DNA from: JAFGIG01 sp964397545
GTDB taxonomy: Bacteria > SDB-A
Reading direction: 5' to 3'
Assembly (NCBI GenBank): GCA_964397545.1
Contig: CAYNIW010000005.1
Span: forward strand, 43,553 to 107,552
Length of the DNA: 64,000 bases
The notes below the pieces were generated by a model that saw only the letters and a list, made by a program, of their open reading frames with translations, made no database searches and was not told the DNA's origin. The translations under genes were made by a program, and so were the position numbers. Positions 25,515-34,328 of the stretch are shown here, piece by piece (within the stretch, counting starts at the first letter, position 1; every line of letters starts with the position of its first letter).

Positions 25515-27014
25515 ATGTGCGGCGTAGTAGGTTTGATGACAAAAAACGACTGTATTGGTCAAATTATTGACGCTCTTCTCGCCATACAGCACAGAGGACA
25601 AGACGCCGCCGGAGCGGTAACATATGATGGCAGTATATTTCACATAAAAAAAGGGAATTCTCTCGTCCGCGATGTCTTCAAAGAAAAAAACATCAAAAGA
25701 CTTACCGGGAATGTAGGTCTCGGACACGTCCGTTATCCCACTATAGGAACCGGATCCAACGAAGACGCTCAACCGCTATACATAAATTCCCCCTATGGCA
25801 TTGTCATGGTTCACAACGGAAATGTTGCCAACTACAGAGAGCTGAAAGAAAAATTAAACGCGTCCCGAAGACATATAAACACTTCATCGGATGTTGAGAT
25901 TATACTGAATGTATTCGCCGAGTCGCTGAAAAATAAACTAAAATTCAGCAGTCAGGCTGTTTTCGATTCGGCCAAAGAAGTTATGGAAAAAGTTAAAGGC
26001 GGCTACTCTGTAGTAGGATACATCGCCAACATGGGGATGTTCGCTTTCAAGGATCCTCACGGCATCAAACCTCTTTTCTTCGCCAGAAAAGAAGACCAAG
26101 TCCTTTTTTCTTCTGAAACCGTGACATCCGATGTCCTCGAATTTGATTTTATCGACGAAGTAAAACCAGGCGAGATGATATGGGTCTCTGAGATGACGAG
26201 AGAGATTGTCCGAAAAACTCTCCTGCGAAAAGAATACAGGCCGTGTATTTTCGAGTGGGTTTATTTTGCCAGGCCTGATTCAGTTATCGAAGGAGTATCT
26301 GTTTATGAAGCGAGGTTCAGGATGGGCACCGAACTTGCGTTCCAGATGAAAGCCGAAAACATTTCCGCCGACGCCGTCATCCCTGTCCCGGACACCGCGA
26401 GAACCGCCGCTCTTGCTATATCCGAAGGACTTAAGATTCCGTTTAAGGAAGGGTTGATAAAGAACAGATACATCTGGCGGACTTTTATCATGCCGAGCTC
26501 TGAGAAAAGAGATTACTCCTTAAGACACAAGCTGAATCCTATAAAATCAGAAATCAAAGGAAAGAGAATAATTCTTGTAGACGACAGCGTTGTAAGGGGA
26601 GTCACGTCCAAAAAAATCATATCACTCGTGAGGGAGGCTGGCGCATCCGAGATAATCTTCGCCTCGACTTCTCCTCCGATAAAATTCCCATGTATTTACG
26701 GAATAGACATGCAGACGAAAAGTGAACTTATCGCTCATGATAAGTCGGTTGAAGAAGTCGCCGGATTTGTAGGCGCGGACAAGCTTTTTTATCTTTCCGT
26801 CGAAGGGCTTAAAAGAGCCGTTTCGTTCATAAATCCCGATGTTTTCGACGCCGGAACCGATTGTTTTTGCGACGCGTGCTTCACAAAATCATATCCCGGC
26901 GGGATAACCGAAGAAGAACTTTTAACAGTGGAAAAAGAACGGCTTAAAGACAGATTTTTTTCAGGAGATCAGAGAGTTCACTCCATCTTCGATAAAAAAA
27001 AGCAGTTCTCTTAA
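25515..27014 (+). CDS. purF: Amidophosphoribosyltransferase
   Basis: A 499-residue enzyme of the first committed step of purine synthesis (PRPP + Gln to phosphoribosylamine). Class II glutaminase domain begins MCGVVG with Cys2 as nucleophile, then HRGQDAAG and VGLGHVRYPT; the phosphoribosyltransferase half has the PRPP loop IILVDDSVVRGVTS. C-terminal CFCDACF matches the Cys-bearing segment of Bacillus-type enzymes that hold a 4Fe-4S cluster. No propeptide is present. Its 3' end overlaps the opposite-strand TIM-barrel gene by 54 bp. Confidence 0.96.
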   Translation: MCGVVGLMTKNDCIGQIIDALLAIQHRGQDAAGAVTYDGSIFHIKKGNSLVRDVFKEKNIKRLTGNVGLGHVRYPTIGTGSNEDAQPLYINSPYGIVMVHNGNVANYRELKEKLNASRRHINTSSDVEIILNVFAESLKNKLKFSSQAVFDSAKEVMEKVKGGYSVVGYIANMGMFAFKDPHGIKPLFFARKEDQVLFSSETVTSDVLEFDFIDEVKPGEMIWVSEMTREIVRKTLLRKEYRPCIFEWVYFARPDSVIEGVSVYEARFRMGTELAFQMKAENISADAVIPVPDTARTAALAISEGLKIPFKEGLIKNRYIWRTFIMPSSEKRDYSLRHKLNPIKSEIKGKRIILVDDSVVRGVTSKKIISLVREAGASEIIFASTSPPIKFPCIYGIDMQTKSELIAHDKSVEEVAGFVGADKLFYLSVEGLKRAVSFINPDVFDAGTDCFCDACFTKSYPGGITEEELLTVEKERLKDRFFSGDQRVHSIFDKKKQFS

Positions 27015-27776
27015 ATCAAGATCGTTTCTTGTTCTTTTAGACGCCTCAATAATACATTCATAACCCCTGTCAAAGAAACCTATAATATCCTTTTTACTGT
27101 GTCCCGGAGCGTCTCCTAAACCCGGAGGCCAATGCCTGTCATTTTTTCCGTCGTTGTCGTTAAGATGAACAGTTTTAACCCTGCTGTAGAATTCATGGGT
27201 AAGATCGTTGAAGCTAAATCCTGATATCCTCAAATGGCCAAGGTCAAGGCACAACCCGGCGCTGTCTTCCATAAAATCGAGAAAGCCGAGTATTTCCATT
27301 GGTGAAGAAGCAAGCCTCGGCGGCATAAGATTCTCAAGAAGCGGGACTGTATTCCATCTCTGGGCAAAATAAGATAACTCCTGAAGCGAAATTTTCAGAG
27401 AGTCTATTTTTAGGTTTTTTTCAAAATCGTTTAACGTGTCCGAGTGAATAACCACAAAAGCCGCGCCGAGCCTGTTCGCTATTAGTATAGTCTTTTCTAC
27501 CTCTCTCAGAGATTTGACTCTGTCATATTCATCCGGAGATGAAATTTGCGCCGACATGGGAGCGTGAAGCGAAAGAATCGTCAAACCTGATTTCCGACAA
27601 AGTTTTTTTATTTTTTCGATATTGTCAGGTTCATCGTAATCCCAGTGTTCGAGCTCTGCTCTTATTTCGATTTTTCTGAAAGAAGTCGAAGAAACGGCTT
27701 CAATAAAAGCGAATAAATCCGCCGGCATGGCTGCCATGCTCGAGACGGCAAAATCAGAGACTTGAGGATTTTTCAA
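26961..27776 (-). CDS. Sugar phosphate isomerase/epimerase-like TIM-barrel protein
   Basis: About 271 residues from TTG 27776, which overlaps lipA by 23 bp and follows AAGGA; the longest frame (from 27851) would overlap lipA by ~98 bp and is less likely. The fold is that of xylose isomerase-like/AP-endonuclease family 2 proteins: ILSLHAPMSA, VVIHSDT, LLENL, GLCLDLGHLRISG and VKTVHLNDNDGKNDRHWPPGLGD provide the conserved metal-binding Glu, His and Asp residues. Substrate unknown. Convergent overlap with purF (54 bp). Confidence 0.8.
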   Translation of the reverse strand: MKNPQVSDFAVSSMAAMPADLFAFIEAVSSTSFRKIEIRAELEHWDYDEPDNIEKIKKLCRKSGLTILSLHAPMSAQISSPDEYDRVKSLREVEKTILIANRLGAAFVVIHSDTLNDFEKNLKIDSLKISLQELSYFAQRWNTVPLLENLMPPRLASSPMEILGFLDFMEDSAGLCLDLGHLRISGFSFNDLTHEFYSRVKTVHLNDNDGKNDRHWPPGLGDAPGHSKKDIIGFFDRGYECIIEASKRTRNDLDLRELLFFIEDGVNSLIS

Positions 27777-28611
27777 AACATTCCTTTGCTTTGTAAGAAC
27801 TTCTGACAAGAGGTCCCGATATTGCAGTTTTAATACCCGAGTTGACTGCAATTTCTCTTATTTCTTCGAACTCTTCGGGCCGAAGATAGCGGTTTACCTG
27901 TATATTGCCGGCTGAAGGTCTCATGTATTGACCGACTGTGAGAATGTCCACGCCTGCCGATGCGAGTTTTTCGAAAGATTTTCTCAATTCGGAAAGGGTT
28001 TCTCCCATGCCAAGGATCATGCCTGTTTTTATAAGAAATCCTGCTTTTTTTGCAGATGACAGGACCCTAAGAGAGCGCTTGAAGTCAGCTCCGGGTCTTA
28101 CCCTTGAATAAAGAGAAGGGACTGTTTCGACATTGTGGTTTATGACGTCGGGCCGTGAAAGAAAGACTTTTTCAAGACTCTTTTCATCTCCTTTGAAATC
28201 AGGTATCAAAAACTCAATTTTGCATTCAATGGATGAATATCTGATTTGATAAGCAGTTTGAGCGAAAAATTCCGCTCCTCCGTCGGAAAGATCGTCTCTC
28301 GTGACGGAAGTCACGACGACATATTGCAATTCGAGTTTTTCCACGGCTTTTGAGACCCTCGAAGGTTCGGAATAATCGGGTTTTTCGGGGGCACCTTTTT
28401 GAACTCCGCAAAATGCGCAGGCACGCGTGCAGGTTTTTCCAAGTATCATGAAAGTCGCTGTTCTTCGAGAATAGCATTCCTGCCTGTTGGGACACCTTGC
28501 TTCGTGGCATACCGTGTTCAATCCTATCTCGCTCAGCAGACGGGATGTCTGAAGCGAAGACCCGCTCAGAAAGTTTTTCTTTCTGAGCCACAAAGGAAGT
28601 CTGCCGCTCAT
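27754..28611 (-). CDS. lipA: Lipoyl synthase
   Basis: A 285-residue radical SAM enzyme that inserts two sulfurs into octanoyl groups on lipoyl domains. Both 4Fe-4S cluster motifs are complete: the auxiliary one at C35, C40, C46 (CHEARCPNRQEC) and the radical SAM one at C61, C65, C68 (CTRACAFC). The family's YVVVTSVTRDDL and NHNVETVP blocks are present, and the C-terminal segment PLVRSSYKAKE carries the conserved Ser near the end. It supplies lipoate used by complexes served by lpdA at 14.6 kb. It starts one base after the stop of the upstream FlgD-Ig protein gene. Confidence 0.95.
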   Translation of the reverse strand: MSGRLPLWLRKKNFLSGSSLQTSRLLSEIGLNTVCHEARCPNRQECYSRRTATFMILGKTCTRACAFCGVQKGAPEKPDYSEPSRVSKAVEKLELQYVVVTSVTRDDLSDGGAEFFAQTAYQIRYSSIECKIEFLIPDFKGDEKSLEKVFLSRPDVINHNVETVPSLYSRVRPGADFKRSLRVLSSAKKAGFLIKTGMILGMGETLSELRKSFEKLASAGVDILTVGQYMRPSAGNIQVNRYLRPEEFEEIREIAVNSGIKTAISGPLVRSSYKAKECFEKSSSL

Positions 28612-30153
28612 CTAAAAAAGAGTTATTTTATAGGCGGTCTGAAAATACTCCCCGCCGGAAGTGAAAACGCCGGTGGCAAAATATAAACTTTTCGGTAATT
28701 GAGATCCAAATCTGTCTCTTCCGTTCCAAAAATATTCATGTCTGCCTTTTTCCACTTCCCCTTCGAATACCGATATAACTTCTCTTCCAGTGATATCGGC
28801 AATAAAAAGCTTTATAATACCGGATACTTGCGTTTCGACTACTATCAAAGCGCCGGATGACCCAACCGGATTTGGATGAATGCTCTTTATCTCGACCGGA
28901 ATGGAATCAGAAAACACATTATCAGGGATGATTTCCGAAACCGGTGACCTGACGATTTGGTCTGCTATTTGTGGATAAAGTTCCGGACAGGCGTGATACT
29001 GGGGAAACACTATGTAGTAATTGCCGGAGTTGACGACTATGGGTATGTTTGAAATTCTGAGTAAAGTGTCTGAAGCTTCGCAAGTCAAAACCATGTCTGC
29101 CGAAAAGTATCCGTTTAAGTTCATCTCGCCTTCAAGGTTTCCGGAAACAGATGAATGCTCTTTTAGACCGGATAAATAAAAAGGAAAATCCCTGAATGAA
29201 GAGAATCCTGCCGAGAAAATAGATTTAAGAGTGGTTGCTCCGAGTATTATGACCGGTTTTGTCCCTGCAAACGAATGTATTTTAGACGCGATGTCTTCCG
29301 ATATCATCGCATTTTCTCCGGCTTTAATAAAAATTATAAGGGCGGGTTCACAAATAGTTTTCCAAATCTCTTCTGAAACAAAGGAAAACGGCAAGATTAA
29401 CGAATTGCCGGTTTTGCCGTCAGGCGAGCAGAGTTCAGCAGATTCGTTGATAAGAGTTGAGAGTTCCAGCGAATTGTTTAGTCCGGACTGCTGATTGCCT
29501 ATGTCTGTCAACAGGATGTATTTGTAGTTGTGCCCGTTTGAAATGAAAAAGAACGCAATAGGGCTTTTAAGTGAATATGAAAAAGACGGGCCCTCGATTA
29601 AGACTTCCGCTGAGTAGAGACCTGGATTTAAGCCGTTGAAGCTGGCCTGAAGCGAATTTGTGTCAAAATATGTCGCTCCAACAGTTGTGTCCCAGAGGTC
29701 GGGAAACCTTTTTATGCGGATATTTCTTGCAAACCTCTGCTCGGGGAAAGGGCTATGAAAAAGCTTGACGGATGCCGCTTTACGATCAACTGCTATTCGA
29801 ATGCTGTCTGTCTGAAACAGCACAGGGACATCAATGAAAAGAGTTTCCTGTCTCCGGCTGCCGAAAGCTATCATCTTTATTCTCAAAGAAGTATCAGCTT
29901 TCAAATCCGAAGCCACAATCAGTTCGAAATTCCCCCTCTGCCGTGGCCTGTCAAACCGCGTATTTTGGATTAGACCATTCGGAACCGAAAAGGGACTCAC
30001 GCTGTCATACAGCATATCGGTCCTGTGAAAGGAAAAAAGCAAAAGAATTTTTTCCCCCGGAGAAACTGCTCCGTCTGAATTGGCTGAAAACGTCTCGTCG
30101 GTTATTCCGTATTCAAACCCTTGCGCTGAATATGCAAGGGAAGAAAAGAGCAA
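28612..30153 (-). CDS. Secreted protein with FlgD-Ig-like C-terminal domain; start unresolved
   Basis: About 510-520 residues. A hydrophobic stretch (IFALLLLFSSLAYSA) ending before QGFEYG looks like a Sec signal core. The middle is beta-rich with no domain I recognise, though the LTDIGNQ...PVIILGATTL region resembles caspase-like (peptidase C25) folds that use a Rossmann-type core. The C-terminus (IHPNPVGSSGALIVVETQ...GRDRFGSQLPKSLYFATG) is a FlgD-Ig/type IX-like tail. The only in-frame ATG (30249) lies upstream of tRNA-Thr on the same strand, so reading from it would translate the tRNA. Remaining starts are TTG 30153 or a rare ATT 30168; neither gives a basic n-region. Confidence 0.68.
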   Translation of the reverse strand: MLFSSLAYSAQGFEYGITDETFSANSDGAVSPGEKILLLFSFHRTDMLYDSVSPFSVPNGLIQNTRFDRPRQRGNFELIVASDLKADTSLRIKMIAFGSRRQETLFIDVPVLFQTDSIRIAVDRKAASVKLFHSPFPEQRFARNIRIKRFPDLWDTTVGATYFDTNSLQASFNGLNPGLYSAEVLIEGPSFSYSLKSPIAFFFISNGHNYKYILLTDIGNQQSGLNNSLELSTLINESAELCSPDGKTGNSLILPFSFVSEEIWKTICEPALIIFIKAGENAMISEDIASKIHSFAGTKPVIILGATTLKSIFSAGFSSFRDFPFYLSGLKEHSSVSGNLEGEMNLNGYFSADMVLTCEASDTLLRISNIPIVVNSGNYYIVFPQYHACPELYPQIADQIVRSPVSEIIPDNVFSDSIPVEIKSIHPNPVGSSGALIVVETQVSGIIKLFIADITGREVISVFEGEVEKGRHEYFWNGRDRFGSQLPKSLYFATGVFTSGGEYFQTAYKITLF

Positions 30154-30170
30154 CAGAAGTGCAAAAATAC

Positions 30171-30243
30171 AGCCGATGGGCGGATTCGAACCGCCTACCC
30201 GCGCATTACGAATGCGCTGCTCTACCAGCTGAGCTACACCGGC
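30171..30243 (-). tRNA. tRNA-Thr (anticodon CGT)
   Basis: Reverse-strand cloverleaf: acceptor GCCGGTG pairs CATCGGC with one G-U, D arm GCTC/GAGC, anticodon arm GCGCA-TTCGTAA-TGCGC with CGT at the centre, T arm GGCGG-TTCGAAT-CCGCC. Discriminator T at 30171; CCA not encoded. The next gene's coding sequence begins directly at its 3' end. Confidence 0.95.
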
Positions 30244-30299
30244 TTTCATAATTGTGAATTATACCCTTTTCTTTTGAATTGGCAACTCTTTTTAGGCTT

Positions 30300-30983
30300 T
30301 CATTTTACAGGATTGCATCCTTCAAAATTAAAAGTCAGCCTCTTGTTTACGTGAAAATAAACTCCTGTATAACCTCTGCAGTCAAGGTCTCTTCCTTCGC
30401 CGGGTGCATAGGGATGTATCCACCAGCGGTCTGTCCTGTATGATGGGTAACAATACTTAATACCTTCTCCCGAGCCGCTTCTGTGCCTCATAAAAACATC
30501 GGATGCCACAGGTATGGAATTATCCCCGCGTTTTGTTATCTCGCAGAGGATAATTCTTAAAAGGTCTTCCGGTCTGTCTTCAAAACCCACAACGTAAAAA
30601 TCAGCGGCGGCTCCCATAATGTGTTTTGAAGTCATTGAAACTTCATAGGGATTCCCGGAATCTCCGCGTTCGTCGACGTAATTGTAAAGTTCAGCGGCAA
30701 TATAGCTGTTATGTTTGGCAGACCTGTAGCCTGAAAGGATGACAAGCTCCTCCTGCGCTTCGCTTTGGATTGAATTGAGCAGTTCAATAAGATCCTGGTC
30801 TATTCCCCTCTCCGGAAGTGTTCCTCCGTCTCCGTCAAAGTAGATTCTGCCTTTCCATTCAAGTGGCGGATTCAGTATAGAGTCTCCCTTGCATCTGAAA
30901 TCTTCAGCGTTTATTTGTGAAAGAAACTGAGCAGATAAAGAGCGAAAGAAAATCAGAAACAAAAAAAACGCGTAATAAAACAT
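30300..30983 (-). CDS. Peptidase M15-like / DUF882 protein, secreted
   Basis: A 227-residue protein with an N-terminal signal peptide (FYYAFFLFLIFFRSLSA). The mature part has ILSGYRSAKHN, MTSKHIMGAAADFYV and a late WWIHPYAP, corresponding to the SGYRS, SxHxxGxAxD and HxD/WxH zinc-site blocks of M15 D,D-carboxypeptidases and DUF882 (YcbK-like) proteins. A role in peptidoglycan trimming in the periplasm is likely. AGGGAG lies 6 nt before the ATG. It is divergent from proS. Confidence 0.8.
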   Translation of the reverse strand: MFYYAFFLFLIFFRSLSAQFLSQINAEDFRCKGDSILNPPLEWKGRIYFDGDGGTLPERGIDQDLIELLNSIQSEAQEELVILSGYRSAKHNSYIAAELYNYVDERGDSGNPYEVSMTSKHIMGAAADFYVVGFEDRPEDLLRIILCEITKRGDNSIPVASDVFMRHRSGSGEGIKYCYPSYRTDRWWIHPYAPGEGRDLDCRGYTGVYFHVNKRLTFNFEGCNPVK

Positions 30984-31068
30984 ATCTTCTCCCTACCCGG
31001 ATTTTTTATCCAGTTTTCCTTGTTTGAGTTCTCAGTATATGTTATATCACATTTTCAAAGGAGGAATA

Positions 31069-32784
31069 ATGTTCTGGTCAAAATCCTATATACCTACTGA
31101 AAAAGAGACACCGGCTGACGCTCTCATCGCCAGCCACAGACTGCTTCTGAAAGGGGGCTTCATTAGACAGGAATTGTCCGGAGCATACACCTATCTTCCT
31201 CTTGGACTTAAAACTCTTGCAAGAATAATGAATATTGTCAGAGAAGAGATGGACTCGACGGGAGCGCTTGAGCTTCTCGCCCCATCTCTCGCCTCTAAAG
31301 AGACATGGCAGGCTACAGGCAGATGGGACGATTTCGGAGACGACATGTTCAGGTTCAAAGACCGCAAAGGAAGAGATCTTTGCCTCGCCCCTACTCACGA
31401 AGAAATCATAACTAATCTGGCTAAGAGAGACTTCAGGTCTTACAGGGACCTGCCCAAATCCCTGTATCAGCTTCAGAACAAGTTCCGCGACGAACCAAGA
31501 CCCAGAAGCGGCGTCTTGAGAATGAGACAGTTTATAATGAAAGACTCTTACAGTTTTGACAGGGACGATAAAGGTTTGGACATCTCATACGGCCTTCACA
31601 AAAAAGCCTATAAAAACATATTTACCCGCTGCGGCCTCAGCTTCAGAATAGTGTCAGCTTCAACAGGCCTGATGGGAGGATCTGACTCCGAGGAATTCAT
31701 GATTCCTTCCGAATCGGGAGAAGACAGAATTGTCTATTGTTCAAACTGCAGTTATTCCGCCAACCTCGAAGTCGCTGTATCTTCAATCGGAAAGATCTCT
31801 TATCCCTCCAAACCTCTGGAAAAAGTCAATACTCCTGTCGGCGGATCAGTTTCGGAAGTATCTTCATTTTTAGGCTACACCCAAGACAGAATGATGAAAA
31901 GCCTGCTGTGGATTGTTGACGAAAAACCTCTCTTCCTCCTCCTCTGCGGAGAGGACGAACTTTCAGAGACAAAACTCCAAAAACATCTCGGAACCGGAAG
32001 ACCCGCCCACTCAGAGGAAATTCTCAAAATTACCGGGGCACCCGCGGGTTATGTCGGACCTATCGGAATCAGAGATGTCGCTGTATTCGTTGACAAAAGA
32101 CTTGAAGGAGCGACCGGACTTTCCACGGGAGCGAACGAATTCCACCATCATTATATCAATGTCGATGTCGGAAGAGATTTTCCGATCGAAGATTTTCTGG
32201 ACCTCAGAGAAGTCAGAAGAGGCCAAAAATGCGTCAAATGTTCCGGAAAACTAATTGTTGAAAACGCGATTGAAGTTGGGCATATTTTTAAGCTCGGAAA
32301 AAAGTATTCTGAAAGCATCGGAGCGAACTTCACTGACGAATCCGGCGAAGAGAAACCTTTCATCATGGGCAGTTACGGAATCGGAATAGAAAGAATAATG
32401 GCGTCGGCCATAGAACAAAATCACGACGAAAACGGCATTATTTGGCCCGTTTCAATCTCTCCTTTCGAAGTCATAATTCTTCCTCTGAATTCTTCTAACG
32501 AAAACGTGAGAGAATTGTCTCTCTCAGTCTGCGAAACTTTAGCCGCTTCATCAATCGATTTTCTTCTCGACGACAGAGACGAAAGAGCCGGAATTAAATT
32601 CAAAGACGCCGATTTAATAGGAATTCCTCTGAGAATAACAGTAGGAGAAAAAAATGCGGCAAAAGGCATGATAGAGATTAAAAGAAGAGACACGTCTTTT
32701 ATCGAGACCATCCCGCTGGAAAGGACACTTGAAAACGTAAAACATCACTTGAATGAACTCTATGGACTGTGCTCTGTTAACTGA
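31069..32784 (+). CDS. proS: Prolyl-tRNA synthetase, bacterial type with editing domain
   Basis: About 571 residues from ATG 31069, which is preceded by AAAGGAGG. Class II synthetase motifs: motif 2 FRDEPRPRSGVLRMRQFIMKD, motif 3 GSYGIGIERIM, and the TxE loop APTHEE. The insertion between motifs 2 and 3 (residues ~225-390) is the INS editing domain that removes mischarged Ala; its substrate-pocket GPIGI and Lys-rich region are intact. The C-terminal anticodon-binding domain is present. Upstream ATG codons at 31024 and 31039 lack ribosome-binding sites. Confidence 0.95.
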   Translation: MFWSKSYIPTEKETPADALIASHRLLLKGGFIRQELSGAYTYLPLGLKTLARIMNIVREEMDSTGALELLAPSLASKETWQATGRWDDFGDDMFRFKDRKGRDLCLAPTHEEIITNLAKRDFRSYRDLPKSLYQLQNKFRDEPRPRSGVLRMRQFIMKDSYSFDRDDKGLDISYGLHKKAYKNIFTRCGLSFRIVSASTGLMGGSDSEEFMIPSESGEDRIVYCSNCSYSANLEVAVSSIGKISYPSKPLEKVNTPVGGSVSEVSSFLGYTQDRMMKSLLWIVDEKPLFLLLCGEDELSETKLQKHLGTGRPAHSEEILKITGAPAGYVGPIGIRDVAVFVDKRLEGATGLSTGANEFHHHYINVDVGRDFPIEDFLDLREVRRGQKCVKCSGKLIVENAIEVGHIFKLGKKYSESIGANFTDESGEEKPFIMGSYGIGIERIMASAIEQNHDENGIIWPVSISPFEVIILPLNSSNENVRELSLSVCETLAASSIDFLLDDRDERAGIKFKDADLIGIPLRITVGEKNAAKGMIEIKRRDTSFIETIPLERTLENVKHHLNELYGLCSVN

Positions 32785-32801
32785 ACGAAAGGTTTTGTAA
32801 A

Positions 32802-34328
32802 ATGGACATAAATTCTCTGCACCCCCTTGAAACTAAATTTTTCAGATCTCTGTCTGAGAATCAGGTGTTCAGCCCTGAGTCTTTTGGGGAAAATCAAGAC
32901 CTCACACCTGAGAACGTCAGGGGAGTAATAGGATGGTTTAAGGCTAAAGACTGGCTCAGTATTGTCGAAGAACTGACTCTGGTCAAAGCAGAATTGACAG
33001 AAGAAGGAAAAATATACATTAAAAAAGGTCTTCCTCTCAGAGAGGTCTGGAATATGCTTTCCTCCAGCCCTTCTACAATAATGGATATCATGAAAAAAAC
33101 GCTCTTCAGCCAGCAGGAAATTGGAAAAGCTGTGGGGTTTCTCAAAAAAAACGGTTTTATAGAAGAAAAAGAAGGAGTTCTTTGTCTTGTCAGCTTAAAA
33201 ACACCTGAATATATAGAAACGCTTGAAAGACTTCTATCTGAAGGGACAAGGCATGACATTATTCTCTCGTCGCTGACGGATAAGGATTCCGCAGTTCTTG
33301 ATGACAACGCCAAAAAGAGAGGATCAGGATCGATTTTCAGATTAAAAGAGCAAAAACAAGTAAAATACCGGCTCAACGAAGAAGGAGAGAGAGCCCGCAG
33401 GATTGTTATCTCTTCTGAGTTAAAAGATCAGATCGGCAATCTGACTCCGGAAATTTTGCGGGAAAAATCATGGGAAGGCAGAAAGTTCAGAAAATTCGGA
33501 ATCTCGCTTAAACCGAAATCGAAACCTCTTGGCAGGCTTCATCCTTACGGAAGATTTTTGGACACTGTCAGAAAAGAACTCATTTCGATGGGATTTGAGG
33601 AAATGAAAGGACCTATTGTAGAATCCGAATTTTACAACATGGACGTTCTCTTTATGCCTCAGCACCATTCAGCCAGGGATATTCACGATATATACCTCGT
33701 CAAGGACCCACAAAAAGCCTCCGATATACCGTCAGCGATTCTGTCTAAAATTGCGTCCGCCCACCGGGACGGCGGGAGATCAGGTTCGCGCGGGTGGGGT
33801 TATGACTTCGACACTGAAAAAACTCAAAGGCTTGTTCTCCGGAGTCAGGGAACGGCTATAAGCGCGAGAACCATGACAAAAAAACCTCCCATACCGGGAA
33901 AATTTTTCGCTATTGCCAGATGTTTCCGATACGACAGCGTGGATGCCACGCACGCACCGGATTTTTTTCAAATAGAAGGAATAGTTATGGAAGAGAATAT
34001 AAATTTCAGGCATTTGCTCGGTCTGCTTTCGACATTTGCCGAAAAACTCGCGCACGCGGAGGAAATCAAATTCGTTCCCGGATATTTCCCATTCACAGAA
34101 CCATCCGTTGAGGCTATGATAAAGCATCCTCAGCTGGGGTGGATAGAACTCGGAGGCGCAGGTATTTTCAGACCGGAGATAACCGTGTCTTTAGATATAC
34201 CATGCCCTGTTATAGCTTGGGGTCTCGGACTTGACAGAATGGCTATGAATGCTCTTAAGATAAACGACATAAGAGAGCTTTTCACTCAGGACATAGAAAA
34301 GATTCGCTCATCAAAGGTGGTGATATAA
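32802..34328 (+). CDS. pheS: Phenylalanyl-tRNA synthetase alpha subunit, archaeal/eukaryal type
   Basis: A 508-residue alpha subunit, far longer than the ~340 of typical bacteria. Residues ~1-230 contain winged-helix-like domains as in archaeal and cytosolic eukaryal enzymes. The class II core has RLHPYGRFLDTVRKELISMGFEEM, FMPQHHSARDIHD and CFRYDSVDATHAPDFFQIEG, then LGGAGIFRPEI and GLGLDRMAM, closer to archaeal PheS (PQ.HPARD..D, RNE..DATH..EFHQ.EG) than to E. coli PheS. It pairs with the short beta subunit that overlaps its stop by one base. Spirochaetes are a known bacterial group with this type; transfer is the likely origin. Confidence 0.92.
   Translation: MDINSLHPLETKFFRSLSENQVFSPESFGENQDLTPENVRGVIGWFKAKDWLSIVEELTLVKAELTEEGKIYIKKGLPLREVWNMLSSSPSTIMDIMKKTLFSQQEIGKAVGFLKKNGFIEEKEGVLCLVSLKTPEYIETLERLLSEGTRHDIILSSLTDKDSAVLDDNAKKRGSGSIFRLKEQKQVKYRLNEEGERARRIVISSELKDQIGNLTPEILREKSWEGRKFRKFGISLKPKSKPLGRLHPYGRFLDTVRKELISMGFEEMKGPIVESEFYNMDVLFMPQHHSARDIHDIYLVKDPQKASDIPSAILSKIASAHRDGGRSGSRGWGYDFDTEKTQRLVLRSQGTAISARTMTKKPPIPGKFFAIARCFRYDSVDATHAPDFFQIEGIVMEENINFRHLLGLLSTFAEKLAHAEEIKFVPGYFPFTEPSVEAMIKHPQLGWIELGGAGIFRPEITVSLDIPCPVIAWGLGLDRMAMNALKINDIRELFTQDIEKIRSSKVVI

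Noticed and set aside
30153..30249. Protein N-terminus reading through tRNA-Thr from ATG 30249
   Set aside because: The translated stretch (GVAQLVEQRIRNA...) is the well-known artefact of translating a tRNA gene; the cloverleaf is complete.
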